The notes under the pieces are model-generated. The model was given only the letters and a program-made list of their open reading frames with translations. It was not told the origin of the DNA and did not search any database. This document shows, piece by piece, positions 19,716 through 28,979 of a stretch of 64,000 bases of DNA. Source of the stretch: Candidatus Pantoea persica (lineage in GTDB: Bacteria > Pseudomonadota > Gammaproteobacteria > Enterobacterales > Enterobacteriaceae); assembly GCF_013753875.1 (NCBI RefSeq), contig NZ_SMDS01000010.1, positions 1 through 64,000 on the forward strand. The letters run 5' to 3'. A program made the position numbers and the translations under genes. Within the stretch, counting starts at the first letter, position 1, and each line of letters starts with the position of its first letter.

Positions 19716-20708
19716 ATGAAAATTGCGGTTTACAGCACCAAACACTACGACCGGAAGTATCTCGACCACGTCAACGAGGGCTACCGCCTCGAGATGGTCT
19801 ATTTCGATTTTCTGCTGACCGAGGCGACGGCCAAAAACGCCGTCGACTGCGACGCCGTCTGCATCTTCGTCAATGATGACGGCAGCCGCCCGGTGCTGGA
19901 GGAGCTGGCGGCGCTGGGCGTGAAGTATATCGCGCTGCGCTGTGCCGGCTTCAACAACGTCGATTTTGCTGTCACCGAGGAGCTGGGGCTGAAGGTAGTG
20001 CGCGTGCCTGCCTACTCGCCGGAAGCGGTAGCCGAGCATACGGTGGGGCTGATGATGACCCTTAACCGCCGCATTCATCGTGCCTATCAGCGCACGCGCG
20101 ACGCCAACTTCTCGCTCGACGGCTTAACCGGCTTCAATATGCATGGCAAAGCGGCGGGCGTGGTCGGCACCGGCAACATCGGGGTGGCGACAATGCGCAT
20201 TCTGAAAGGCTTTGGCATGCGGCTGCTGGCGTTCGATCCCTACCTGAGCGAGCAGGCGCTGGCGCTGGGCGCGGAATATGTCGATCTGAAGACCCTGTTC
20301 GCCGAGTCGCACGTGATCACGCTGCACTGCCCGCTGACGCCGGAAAATCACTACATGCTGAATGCGGCCGCCTTTAGCCAGATGCGAGACGGGGTGATGA
20401 TTATCAACACCAGCCGCGGCGGCCTGATCGATTCGCAGGCCGCTATCGAAGCGCTGAAGCAGCAAAAAATCGGCTCGCTCGGCATGGACGTGTATGAAAA
20501 TGAGCGCGACCTGTTTTTTGAAGACAAGTCGAATGACGTGATTCCGGACGATGTGTTTCGTAGGCTCTCCGCCTGTCACAATGTGCTGTTTACCGGCCAT
20601 CAGGCGTTTTTGACCGCCGAGGCGCTGACGGCCATTTCAGAAACGACCCTGTCGAACCTGAACCAGCTGGAGCACGGCGAAGCGTGCCCGAATCAGCTGT
20701 CGGTCTAG
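19716..20708 (+). CDS. ldhA: LdhA, fermentative D-lactate dehydrogenase
   Basis: The 330-residue protein starts MKIAVYSTKHYDRKYLDHVN (E. coli LdhA 329); the ATG at 19716 follows CAGGAGCGTAAC, so the longer upstream frame is not used. The NAD fold shows VVGTGNIGVATMRILKGFG; the catalytic His lies in FTGHQAFLT near the end and the catalytic Arg in NTSRGGLIDS. It reduces pyruvate to D-lactate with NADH in the cytoplasm. The gene ends in TAG, which shows that TAG is a genuine stop in this genome. Its retention after loss of fnr suggests that redox balancing by fermentation still matters. Confidence 0.97.
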   Translation: MKIAVYSTKHYDRKYLDHVNEGYRLEMVYFDFLLTEATAKNAVDCDAVCIFVNDDGSRPVLEELAALGVKYIALRCAGFNNVDFAVTEELGLKVVRVPAYSPEAVAEHTVGLMMTLNRRIHRAYQRTRDANFSLDGLTGFNMHGKAAGVVGTGNIGVATMRILKGFGMRLLAFDPYLSEQALALGAEYVDLKTLFAESHVITLHCPLTPENHYMLNAAAFSQMRDGVMIINTSRGGLIDSQAAIEALKQQKIGSLGMDVYENERDLFFEDKSNDVIPDDVFRRLSACHNVLFTGHQAFLTAEALTAISETTLSNLNQLEHGEACPNQLSV

Positions 20709-20717
20709 CCTGATGGC

Positions 20718-21000
20718 TTAACGGGCGCAGCGACCGCCGATCAACGCCTGCTCGTCGCAGCGGCGTCCGTTAGCCAGCTGGCACATGCTGATGCGTGAAC
20801 CGTCCAGCCGGTAAGAAAAGGCGAGCGTGCCGCCGGCGCAGTTGCTTTCCGCCAGCGATGACATCACCATGTGCGGCTGAAAAAATATGGGCAGCGGTGG
20901 CTTGTTGCGGCGGCTCGTTATCGCTGTTGCTGCTGCAGGCGGCGAGCAGCAGTGCGGCACCGGCCAGCAGAAAGGGGGCGGCTTTTATCAGTCGGACTCT
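20718..21000 (-). pseudogene. ydbJ: ydbJ, DUF333 lipoprotein, frameshifted in a T run
   Basis: The signal peptide and lipobox (FLLAGAALLLAACSSNS) are in one frame; the conserved DUF333 body (ESNCAGGTLAFSYRLDGSRI SMCQLANGRRCDEQALIGG) is in another and ends at 20718. Removing one T from the T6 run (A6 on the plus strand, 20880-20885) joins them as HIFQPHMVMSSLAESN, so a +1 slip is the likely lesion. No ATG precedes the signal peptide in the usual place. In E. coli ydbJ lies near ldhA and hslJ. The protein would be a small outer-membrane or periplasmic lipoprotein of unknown role. Confidence 0.8.
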
Positions 21001-21120
21001 GATAATGTCAGGGGTTAGAGGCTAGTCAAGCATAAGGCAGCCGCTGCGGAGGGTTGAGAGGTGACACAAGTTTTTATAAAATTCTCTCCCACACTTTGCA
21101 AGCGGAATTATCTTGTTTAA

Positions 21121-21612
21121 CGGAGATGGGATAGCCTTTGACCCACGGCTAAATCAGACGGCCGTTGGTGTACTGGATCGGCGCGATCGGCGCCTGCTCC
21201 GTCAGGATCTGTTCCGCTTTGTTGTAGTCACTGTTGTGCGCCTCCGCTTGGGTTTCGCGGCTGGCCTGAGCCAGCGCCGCGTCATAGTCGGCGTTGCTGA
21301 AGCGGGCGATATTGCTGCTGTTGCCGCTGGTGAGCAGGCTGAGGAATATCGACGGCTCGTTGTAGTTCCCAACCCAGGAGGCGCGGATCACGTCGAAATT
21401 GCCGCTGTTGCGGCTGTCAATATAGGTTTTCCACTCCTGGTTTTGCAGCTTGACCTCTACGCCGAGGTTCTTCTTCCACATAGACGCCACGGCGACGGCG
21501 ATCTTCTTGTGGCTTTCCGAGGTGTTGTAGAGCAGCGTCAGCCGCAGCGGTCAGCAGCGCCTTCGCCTGCACGTTCAGCTCCTGCTGGCTATGCTGCTCA
21601 AGCTTAAGGAAT
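21121..21612 (-). pseudogene. mppA: mppA, murein-tripeptide binding protein, C-terminal remnant
   Basis: Leftward from about 21612 the frame reads QQELNVQAKALLTAA, breaks, then gives LRLTLLYNTSESHKKIAVAV ASMWKKNLGVEVKLQNQEWK, DVIRASWVGNYNEPSIFLSL and EQAPIAPIQYTNGRLI, meets a TAG where a Lys codon belongs, and continues PWVKGYPIS. This is the last 150 or so residues of MppA, the OppA-like periplasmic protein that delivers murein tripeptide to the Opp permease; about 370 N-terminal residues and the last 20 are lost. The lost part ends at the tpx start, implying a deletion that joined these two genes. Confidence 0.9.
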
Positions 21613-21616
21613 CGCT

Positions 21617-22067
21617 ATGTCGCACACCGTTCATTTTCAGGGCAACCCGGTCGAGGTTGCAGGTCACTTCTCCCTGGCGGGCGAGCAGGCAAAACCCTTT
21701 TAGCTGGTGGCGAAAAACCTCGCCGATCTGCCGCTCTCTGATTTTCCAAGCATCGATACCGGCGTCTGCGCCGCCTTGGTGCGCCGCGTTAACCAGCTGG
21801 CCAGCGATCTGAACAATACGGTAGTGCTGTGCATTTCCGCCGATCATGCCGTTCGCTCAGTCGCGCTTCTGCGGCGCCGATAACCTGAACAACGTCGTCA
21901 CGCTGTCGACCCTGCGCGGCGCGGAATTCAAACAGGATTATGGCGTGGAGATCGCGGCGCGCGCGGTGGTGGTGCTGGATGAGCAGGATAAGGTGCTGTA
22001 CAGCCAGCTGGTGGATGAGATCACCACCGAGCCGGATTACGATGCCGCACTGGCTGTACTGAAGTGA
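21617..22067 (+). pseudogene. tpx: tpx, lipid/thiol peroxidase, broken
   Basis: MSHTVHFQGNPVEVAGHFSL begins a normal Tpx, but a TAG interrupts at residue 29 and about 13 residues before [20 protein letters not shown] (with peroxidatic Cys) are deleted. A frameshift near 21845 then moves [20 protein letters not shown] (resolving Cys) and [20 protein letters not shown] into another frame ending at 22067; some seven residues are also missing before AARAVV. The intact enzyme (168 residues) is a periplasmic peroxiredoxin reduced by thioredoxin. AAGGAATCGCT remains as ribosome site. Confidence 0.95.
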
Positions 22068-22075
22068 TGTTTACC

Positions 22076-22106
22076 GCGGCGGCGCGACTCAGCCGCCGCT
22101 CTTTTC
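22076..22106 (+). terminator. terminator between convergent tpx and tyrR
   Basis: GCGGCGGC (22076-22083) pairs with GCCGCCGC (22092-22099) over an eight-base loop and is followed by TCTTTT on the plus strand. It begins nine bases after the tpx stop and overlaps the tyrR stop codon. Confidence 0.6.
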
Positions 22107-23672
22107 GCCCTGTTCCCCGCGCTTCTGTCCCAGGCCATACTCGCGCAGCTTGTTGGCGATCGCCGTATGGGAGACGCCTAGCCGCTTCGCCAGCTTGCGC
22201 GTGCTGGGATAGGATAGGTAGAGACGAGTCAGCACCGAGCGCTCGAAGCGGCTGGTGATCTCGTCAAGCGTGCCCTCCATCGCCTCCTCGCCCAGCGAGG
22301 CGTCCAGCGCCTGCTCCGGTAGCACGATATCCTGCGGCCGCAGCTCATACCCTTCCAGCTGCGTCAGCGCGCGATAGAGCGCGTTTTTCAGCTGCCGCAC
22401 GTTGCCGGGCCAGCTGTAGCGGGTAAGAAATGCGTTGAGCTGCGGCGACAGGCGCGGACGCGGAATGCCCTGCTCGTCGGCGAAGCGCGCCACAAACATC
22501 TCCGTAAGCGGCAGGATATCCTGCGGACGCTCGCGCAGCGGCGGCAGATGCAGCGTCAGAACGTTGAGGCGGTAAAACAGATCTTCGCGGAATTCGCCGC
22601 GCTGCACCAGCTCGATCAGGTTCTTCTGCGTGGCGCAGATGACGCGCACGTCGACGTGCACCTCATGCTCCTCACCGACGCGGCGGAAGGTGCCGTCGTT
22701 GAGAAAGCGCAGCAGCTTGGTCTGCATGCGCGGCGACATCTCGCCAATCTCATCCAGCAGTACCGAACCGCCGTTGGCCTGCTCGAAGAAGCCCTTTTTG
22801 CCCTCCAGCGCGTTTAGATAGGCGCCCGCGGCGTGGCCAAACAGCTCGCTTTCCGCCACGTCATCCGGCAGCGAGGCGCAGTTCAGCGCCAGGAAGGGCT
22901 TTTTGCCGCGTGCGCTGCGCAGATGGCAGGCACGCGCCAGCATATCTTTGCCGGTTCCGGTATCGCCAACGATCAGCAGCGGCGCGTCGTGCATCGCCAG
23001 CTTGCGCGCCTGATCGATTACATGACGCATTTTCAGCGTCACCGCCACGATATGGTCGAACTCCGACTCGTCGGTGACGATCAGGTTTTGCAGCTGGCGT
23101 CCCATGCGGGCGGTGGATTTCAGCATCACCATCGCGCCGACCGGCTGGTCGCCAGCGCCCTCATCGGCGGTGAGGTAGATTGGCCGCGCCTCCATCAGAA
23201 AATCGCGGCCGTCGATCACCACGTGCTGCGCCTGCGCCTCGACGCGATCGCTCTCCAGCCAGCGCTGGAAGTTAAAGCCAGCGATCAGGTTGCCGGCGCT
23301 GTAGTTGCGGATCTTCTGCTCGTCGAGGTCAAACAGGTTGAGCGCCGCCGGGTTAGCAAGCTCGACCTTGCTTTTAAAATCCACGGAGAATACCGGCTCC
23401 GGCATCGCCACCAGCAGCGCTCTCAGGGCGCGATGCTCGCACTCCGACGGCATATAGGCGACGGTGCGCACGTCGGTGACGCCCGGGGTGCGGCGGATCT
23501 CAGCCATCAGGCTGCTGAACTGGTCAAATTCAAGCGCGGAGGAGAAGTTGAGGTAGATACGGCCCAGCGCCGCGATTTCAATGCCGCGTAAATCGATATT
23601 ACGGGCCACTAACAGATCGAGTAACTCGCGCGCCAGACCGATGCGGTCCTGGCAAAAGACTTCAAGACTCAT
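22089..23672 (-). CDS. tyrR: TyrR, aromatic amino acid transcriptional regulator
   Basis: From the ATG at 23672 (MSLEVFCQDRIGLARELLDL, the family start) the protein has 527 residues. Residues 1-75 form an ACT domain, 78-190 a PAS domain, 205-430 an AAA+ domain with Walker A GDTGTGKD and Walker B GGSVLLDEIGE but without the GAFTGA sigma-54 loop, as in all TyrR; residues 480-515 hold the helix-turn-helix ending LGVSHTAIANKLREYGLGQK. TyrR senses tyrosine, phenylalanine and tryptophan and controls aromatic biosynthesis and uptake. A longer frame to 23816 is ignored because it lacks family similarity. Intact, fitting the intact trp operon. Confidence 0.95.
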   Translation of the reverse strand: MSLEVFCQDRIGLARELLDLLVARNIDLRGIEIAALGRIYLNFSSALEFDQFSSLMAEIRRTPGVTDVRTVAYMPSECEHRALRALLVAMPEPVFSVDFKSKVELANPAALNLFDLDEQKIRNYSAGNLIAGFNFQRWLESDRVEAQAQHVVIDGRDFLMEARPIYLTADEGAGDQPVGAMVMLKSTARMGRQLQNLIVTDESEFDHIVAVTLKMRHVIDQARKLAMHDAPLLIVGDTGTGKDMLARACHLRSARGKKPFLALNCASLPDDVAESELFGHAAGAYLNALEGKKGFFEQANGGSVLLDEIGEMSPRMQTKLLRFLNDGTFRRVGEEHEVHVDVRVICATQKNLIELVQRGEFREDLFYRLNVLTLHLPPLRERPQDILPLTEMFVARFADEQGIPRPRLSPQLNAFLTRYSWPGNVRQLKNALYRALTQLEGYELRPQDIVLPEQALDASLGEEAMEGTLDEITSRFERSVLTRLYLSYPSTRKLAKRLGVSHTAIANKLREYGLGQKRGEQGEKSGG

Positions 23673-23793
23673 GGCAATGGCCTTAGTCAGGTAAAGAATC
23701 TGGAGATAATATGCCAACTTGCGGCCGGTCTGAAGGGTTTGTTCAGCGAATGGTGCGCCAACTAGACAGCGGCGCACCGGAAGGGAGAAGCGC

Positions 23794-24763
23794 TTAGCTT
23801 TCGCGCTTGACGCCACCTTTGGGCAGCGTCTCTTTCAGCTTCGTCACCAGATCGCGCCAGAAGTCGCCGAGGCGCGGCTTGTCGTTCTCCAGTCACGGCA
23901 GCGGCCGGCACGGCTCCATCGCCTTTACGCCTAGCCGCGCCGTCAGCAGCCCGGCGCCGATACCCTGCGCGGCGCGGGCGGAGAGCCGCGCCAAGATGTC
24001 CTGCGACCTCGCGCACCAGCTCCGACGTGCCTGCGAACGCCATATTGAGCAGCACCAGCCGGGACAGACGCAGCCGGCTGAAATAGCCCAGCTCGATGCC
24101 GTAGATGGCCGCGATGCGGTTGACCAGATGCAGGCCTGCGGGCTGACGGCGATCATCAGCGTCGACTCCACCGCGTGGCGGCTAATTTCAGCCGCGCCAG
24201 GCGTTCCTGCACCGGCTGCACCAGCTGCGCATAGAGCCTGACGGTCTCGCAGTCATTCTGCGTCTCGTGCAGCGAGGCGTGCCAGCGCTGCAGCGCCGGG
24301 TGCGCCTGATCGATGCCGGCCTGCTGCGCCAGCTTTTCGCAGAAGGGGCGGCCCTAGCCCACGCTGTGGCTGTGCAGCAGCGCGCGGCCCAGATCGCGCG
24401 TTTCCGCGCGGGCGCGCAGCTTCCACAGATGCCGCCATTCACTGACTAGCGCGACGACGATCAGGCCGCCCGCCGCGCCGCTGCCGAGCGCGAACCAGTC
24501 GCGCGCCAGCCAGGCGTTCCAAACCCACTGCACGCTGTTTGCCACCGCGCTGGCGACAAACAGCGCCACGCCCGGCGCCCACCAGCTTGCGCCACAGGCT
24601 GCGCTTCGGCCGCAGCGCCTGATCGCCCGCGCCCTTCCTCAGCGGCGAGAAAGGCCTGCTGCGCGTCGGCGTTGAACGCCTGCGCCGGGCGCAGCGTCTC
24701 TTCGCACGGCGTCTCCAGCTGTCGCGCGAAATCGATGCGCGGCTTCAGGTTTTCATTGTTCAT
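23794..24763 (-). pseudogene. ycjF: ycjF, inner-membrane DUF697 protein, several frameshifts
   Basis: The ATG at 24763 overlaps the ycjX stop (ATGA). YcjF text is recognisable in pieces in different frames: [44 protein letters not shown] then a TAG where Gly-Lys should follow, [17 protein letters not shown] text, [42 protein letters not shown], and the end [18 protein letters not shown]. At least four indels and one stop separate them. E. coli YcjF has about 353 residues and is co-transcribed with the psp operon. Confidence 0.92.
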
Positions 24764-26154
24764 CGCAGCTTGTCTCCTAATAAAAATTCCAGCGCGGCGT
24801 CCATACGGATATGTGGCAGAGGACGATCGATTTTCAGCGGACGCGGCCGGAACTGTTCAAACTGAAAGCTCTGCTGCTGCCAGAAGGTGTGGCCCGGCAG
24901 GCGCGGCAGCACCTCGCCTGGGTAGAAAGTCAGCGCCTCACCGTCCGCCAACCGCTCGCCGCGTAGCGCCGGGATTTTTTCGCCGCGGTGATCCACCAGT
25001 CCGCTCTGCGTGGCCTGCACCGACGCCAGCCCGATACACTCCATGCTGATGCCTTTGAACGCCGCGTTTTGCCACGCGCCCTGCACCAGCTGCTGAAGCA
25101 GCGACACCATATTGGCATGCTGATCCGCCGTGATGTGGTCCGCTTTGGTGACGGCGAACAGCAGCTTATCGATGAGCGGGGAAAAGAGACGGCGGAACAG
25201 CGTGCGCTGGCCGTAGTGGAAGCTTAGCATCAGCTGGGTCAGCGCCAGCCGCATATCGTTGAACGCCTGCGGGCTGCTATTGAGCGGCTGCAGACAGTCC
25301 ACCAGCACGATCTGGCGATCGAAGCGCAGAAAGTGATTGCGGTAAAAATCTTCACCACGTGCTGAAGTAGTAGCGGTAGCGCTGCTGCAGCATCGTGAAG
25401 TTGCTGCCCTTGTCCGCCTGCGCCAGCCTGCCGCGCGCCGCTTCGTCAGCGAGGGGCCAGGGGGAAAACTGCAGCGCCGGCGCGCCCGCCATCTCACCCG
25501 GCAGCACAAAGCGGCCCGGCTGGATAAAGTGCAGCCCCTCCACTTTGCAGCGGTGCAGATAGTCGGTCCAGGCGGCAGTGATCTTGGCCAGCCGATTTTC
25601 GTCGGCGGGCGCAAACGGATCGAGGTCAGCGCATAGCGCGCGCCACGGCTGTGCCCCACTGCGCGCGATCGCCCTGCAGCAGGCTCAGCATCTGCCGCGA
25701 CCAGTCGAGATACTCCTTGTGCCAGCATCGGCAGATCGAGCAACCATTCGTCGGGATAGTCAACAATTTCCAGATAGAGCGTCGCGCTTTCCCGGAAGTT
25801 GCGCAGCATCGACTCCTGCGAGCAGTAGCTCAGCGCCAGTCGCATTTCGCTGATGCCGCGCGTCGGGGTCGGCCAGGCGGGCGGCGTACCGTAAAGCTGC
25901 GCCAGCCCCTAGTCATAGGTAAAACGCGCCGTGCCCATATCGCGCTGCGGGATACGCTTGACGCCCAGCAGGCGCCCGTCGCGCGCCACGGAAAAGAGCG
26001 GCAGCCGCGAGCCGCTGTGCACTTTCAGCAGTTGATTAACCAGCGAGGTGATAAAGGCGGGTTTGCCGCTGCGGCTCAGCCCGGTGACCGCCAGGCGCAG
26101 ATGGCGATCTGCACCGCGGTTAAGTATTGAGAGTAGTTCAGACTTGTTTATCAT
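24760..26154 (-). pseudogene. ycjX: ycjX, DUF463 P-loop protein, stop and frameshifts
   Basis: The first 81 codons give the YcjX N-terminus (NRGADRHLRLAVTGLSRSGK) but the P-loop Thr is Pro (GLSRSGKP), and a TAG follows RFTYD. The text goes on through GLAQLYGTPPAWPTPTRG and TLYLEIVDYPDEWLLDLPML, shifts frame near 25720, returns for EGLHFIQPGRFVLPGEMAGA, shifts again near 25350, and closes with HFLRFDRQIVLVDCLQPLNS to GDKLR. YcjX (about 465 residues) is a cytoplasmic predicted nucleotide-binding partner of YcjF expressed from the psp promoter. Its start overlaps the pspD end by 17 bases. Confidence 0.94.
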
Positions 26155-26383
26155 CTTTTTCCCTGATGAAGCGCGCTGCCGCCCGCTTCATGACGCGCTG
26201 CAGCAGCGGCTCCAGCGCCAGGGAAAGCAGAATGCGCAGAGGACGATGTGCAACAGATTTTACCACCCAGCCGGTCAGGCCGGCAGGCCCGTAACTCACG
26301 GCATTGATAATGATGAATTTCCTGACCGACTTCAACGCGGGGGTCGCGCGGCGGCGAAAGGCGGACGTACGTGAATATGACAA
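26138..26383 (-). CDS. pspD: PspD, phage shock protein D
   Basis: The 81-residue frame contains AVSYGPAGLTGWVVKSVAHR PLRILLSLALEPLLQRVMKR, the conserved centre of PspD (73 residues in E. coli). It is a peripheral inner-membrane protein at the end of pspABCD whose role is minor and ill-defined. The arginine-rich N-terminus (SYSRTSAFRRRATPALKSVR) differs from E. coli but fits an amphipathic anchor. It follows pspC by 56 bases and overlaps the broken ycjX. Confidence 0.85.
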   Translation of the reverse strand: MSYSRTSAFRRRATPALKSVRKFIIINAVSYGPAGLTGWVVKSVAHRPLRILLSLALEPLLQRVMKRAAARFIREKDDKQV

Positions 26384-26439
26384 AGTAAACCTCCGGTTGA
26401 ACAGGATAAAGGAGCCAGCAGGGCTCCATTCAGGAAATA

Positions 26440-26787
26440 TCAGAGCTGACGAAAGCGGCTGCGCACACTAAAGGTTTCCGAGGTGACATAGCGCTCGATA
26501 TCGCGCACGCTCTGATCGTCGCGGTGCAGCGCGGTTTCCAGCCGATCCAGCAGTTCGCCGGCGCTCGGCGCGCCAGGCCCCTCTTCGGCGTCGGCCGGCT
26601 TCACGTCGAGCACAAACCCCAGAATAAAGTAGGCGCTGACAGTGATCATAAACAGACCGAAAAACAGCGACAGCACCACAATCACGCGCAGCAGACGCAC
26701 CGGAATGTCGAGATATTCCGCTATCCCGGCGCAGACGCCCATCAGCTTGCCGTCGTCAGGCTTGCGCCACAGCTTGCGTTTGATCAT
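26440..26787 (-). CDS. pspC: PspC, inner-membrane stress sensor
   Basis: 115 residues (E. coli 119). The PspC domain KLWRKPDDGKLMGVCAGIAE and YLDIPVRLLRVIVVLSLFFG leads into a transmembrane helix (to VLDVKPAD), followed by a leucine-zipper-like tail ending ERYVTSETFSVRSRFRQL. With PspB it releases PspA from PspF when the membrane is stressed. Its start lies 2 bases after the pspB stop. No lesion is visible. Confidence 0.95.
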   Translation of the reverse strand: MIKRKLWRKPDDGKLMGVCAGIAEYLDIPVRLLRVIVVLSLFFGLFMITVSAYFILGFVLDVKPADAEEGPGAPSAGELLDRLETALHRDDQSVRDIERYVTSETFSVRSRFRQL

Positions 26788-26789
26788 GA

Positions 26790-27008
26790 CTACCTCCAGT
26801 TGGGATGCTCGGCATCCAGAATCGACTCCAGCGCGTGGATACGGTCGCGCATGCGTTCGGCATCCTGCGTCAGCTGCTGCAGGCGCTGGATGTCACCCGC
26901 AGACAGCTCGTTGCCGCTGCGCCGGTTGCTGTAGTGCAGCCATAACCAGATCGGCGCGACGAACAGCACGAATATGGTCAGCGGAATGGCGAGAAAAAGT
27001 GCGCTCAT
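26790..27008 (-). CDS. pspB: PspB, inner-membrane sensor partner of PspC
   Basis: 72 residues: an N-terminal membrane helix (MSALFLAIPLTIFVLFVAPI WLWLHY) and a cytoplasmic coiled coil (RLQQLTQDAERMRDRIHALE SILDAEHPNWR), as in E. coli PspB (74). It regulates the Psp response together with PspC. The gene ends in TAG, again a genuine amber stop. Position between pspA and pspC is canonical. Confidence 0.95.
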   Translation of the reverse strand: MSALFLAIPLTIFVLFVAPIWLWLHYSNRRSGNELSAGDIQRLQQLTQDAERMRDRIHALESILDAEHPNWR

Positions 27009-27045
27009 TGACTATCCTTCATCAGTCTCGCAGTTAACGTTATGG

Positions 27046-27711
27046 TTATTTGCTGCGGTTCATTTTGGCTTTCAGCGCTTCCAGCTGCTGGCTGATCTCA
27101 TCGTCCGCCTGCAGATCGGCAAACTGCGCATCCAGCGATTTTGACTTACCGAAGCGCTGGCTTTCCGCTTCCGCTTCCATATGGTCGATGCGACGCTCGA
27201 AGGACTCAAAACGCGCCATCGCCTCATCCAGCTTGCCGCTGTCTAGCTGACGGCGGACGTCGCGCGATGAAGAAGCCGCCTGGTGACGCAGCGTCAGCGC
27301 CTGCTGGCGCGTCCGCGTTTCGCTCAGCTTCTTTTCCAGCTCGCCAATTTCGCCTTTCATGCGCGCTAGGGTCTCTTCAACCTGCCCCACTTCCTGCTGC
27401 AGCGTGGCGATCAGTTCGGTAAGCTTCTGCTTTTCGCTCAGCGCCGCACGCGCCAGATCCTCTTTCTCTTTACGCAGCGCCAGCTCAGCTTTTTCCTGCC
27501 ATTCCGCCTGCTGGATTTCAGCCTGCTCAATGCGGCGGTTAAGCTGTTTTTTCTCTGCCAGCGCGCGCGCCGAGGTGGATCGCACTTCAATCAGCGTGTC
27601 TTCCATTTCCTGAATCATCAGGCGTACCAACTTCCGCGGATCTTCCGCACGCTCCAGCAGCGAATTGATGTTGGCGTTAATGATGTCGGCGAAGCGAGAA
27701 AAAATACCCAT
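27046..27711 (-). CDS. pspA: PspA, membrane-stress effector and PspF inhibitor
   Basis: 221 residues (E. coli 222), starting [20 protein letters not shown] with the amphipathic lipid-binding helix, then [20 protein letters not shown] and a long coiled coil (about residues 25-200; for example [20 protein letters not shown]). It is an ESCRT-III-like (PspA/IM30) protein: in the cytoplasm it inhibits PspF, and on stressed membranes it oligomerises and limits proton leakage. AGAGGAGTATAATT before the ATG is a strong ribosome site. Complete. Confidence 0.97.
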   Translation of the reverse strand: MGIFSRFADIINANINSLLERAEDPRKLVRLMIQEMEDTLIEVRSTSARALAEKKQLNRRIEQAEIQQAEWQEKAELALRKEKEDLARAALSEKQKLTELIATLQQEVGQVEETLARMKGEIGELEKKLSETRTRQQALTLRHQAASSSRDVRRQLDSGKLDEAMARFESFERRIDHMEAEAESQRFGKSKSLDAQFADLQADDEISQQLEALKAKMNRSK

Positions 27712-27761
27712 AATTATACTCCTCTTGAATTATGTTGATGCGCGATGCGCCAATTGACATT

Positions 27762-27777
27762 TCAAAAAACGTGCCAA
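27762..27777 (-). promoter_or_regulatory. sigma-54 promoter of pspABCD
   Basis: On the minus strand TTGGCAC-GTTTT-TTGA carries the GG (-24) and the TTG(A) (-12) elements of a sigma-54 promoter with the required spacing, 50-65 bases before pspA. It matches the layout of the E. coli pspA promoter; the divergent pspF, its activator, starts about 100 bases away, so the upstream activating sites must lie inside the intergenic DNA or the pspF leader. Confidence 0.85.
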
Positions 27778-27873
27778 TTTTTAATTTATTAAACTTAAAT
27801 GGTTTTTAAATTTTACAGCGCGCAGCGCGTCGCGTAAGGTAGTGAAATTGATTAACAGTTGGTGAATTTCATA

Positions 27874-28890
27874 ATGGCGAACGGTAACGACACCCTGTTG
27901 GGAGAATCTAACAATTTTCTCGAGATGCTGGAGCAGGTTTCCATGCTGGCACCGCTTGAGAAGCCAGTGCTGGTGGTCGGCGAACGCGGTACGGGTAAAG
28001 AGCTGATCGCCAGCCGCCTGCACTATCTCTCCGAGCGCTGGCAGGGGCCGTTTATTTCACTCAACTGCGCGGCGTTAAACGAGAGCCTGCTCGACTCCGA
28101 GCTGTTCGGCCATGAAGCGGGCGCCTTTACCGGCGCACAGAAGTGTCACCTGGGCCGCTTTGAGCGTGCGGATGGCGGCACGCTGTTTCTCGACGAGCTG
28201 GCAACCGCGCCGATGCTGCTGCAGGAGAAGTTGCTGCGCTTCATTGAGTATGGCCAGCTGGAGCGCGTCGGCGGCAATCACGCCCTGCAGGTTAACGTGC
28301 GGTTGGTATGCGCCACTAACGAGGACCTGCCCGCGCTGGCGGCGACGGGCAGGTTTCGCGCCGATCTGCTCGACCGTCTCGCCTTTGACGTGGTGCAGCT
28401 TCCGCCGCTGCGAGAGCGGCGCGGCGATATTCTGCTTATGGCAGAGCACTTTGCTATTCAGATGTGCCGCGAGCTGGGCCTGCCGCTGTTTCTCGGCTTT
28501 ACCCCCGAGGCGCAGGCGACGCTGCTCGACTGGTCATGGCCGGGCAACGTGCGCGAGTTGAAGAACGTGGTGGAACGCTCGGTATATCGCCACCACAGCA
28601 GCGAGACGCCGCTGGACAGGATTATCATTAACCCCTTTGCGCCGCACGCGCAGCCGGTGCCCGCAGCGGATGCCGAGACGATCGCCTCACCGGCATCCCA
28701 ACCGCTATCGAGTGTCCTGCCCGACCTGCCGCTCGATCTGCGACAGTGGCAGAACCAGCAGGAGCGCGCGCTGGTAGAGACGAGCCTGGAGCAGGCGAAG
28801 TATAACCAGCGCCGCGCGGCCGACTTGCTGGGCGTGACCTACCACCAGCTGCGGGCAATGATGAAGAAGCACGGTATAGAGAGGGAGTAA
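27874..28890 (+). CDS. pspF: PspF, sigma-54 enhancer-binding activator of psp
   Basis: From the ATG at 27874 the protein has 338 residues. It begins directly with the AAA+ domain: Walker A GERGTGKE, the sigma-54 contact loop GAFTGA (in ELFGHEAGAFTGAQ), Walker B GGTLFLDELAT, and the Arg-finger region; a short linker leads to the Fis-type helix-turn-helix ending NQRRAADLLGVTYHQLRAMM. No receiver domain exists, as usual: activity is restrained by PspA. An in-frame TTG at 27859 is a less likely start. Divergent from pspA. Complete. Confidence 0.95.
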   Translation: MANGNDTLLGESNNFLEMLEQVSMLAPLEKPVLVVGERGTGKELIASRLHYLSERWQGPFISLNCAALNESLLDSELFGHEAGAFTGAQKCHLGRFERADGGTLFLDELATAPMLLQEKLLRFIEYGQLERVGGNHALQVNVRLVCATNEDLPALAATGRFRADLLDRLAFDVVQLPPLRERRGDILLMAEHFAIQMCRELGLPLFLGFTPEAQATLLDWSWPGNVRELKNVVERSVYRHHSSETPLDRIIINPFAPHAQPVPAADAETIASPASQPLSSVLPDLPLDLRQWQNQQERALVETSLEQAKYNQRRAADLLGVTYHQLRAMMKKHGIERE

Positions 28891-28979
28891 TTTAATATTT
28901 AAATGAATCAGCTAAATCAAAACCACCCGTTTTTTTCGCTTTGATTTTTACTCTTTAGCAGCCTGTTTTAACTGCTTTT

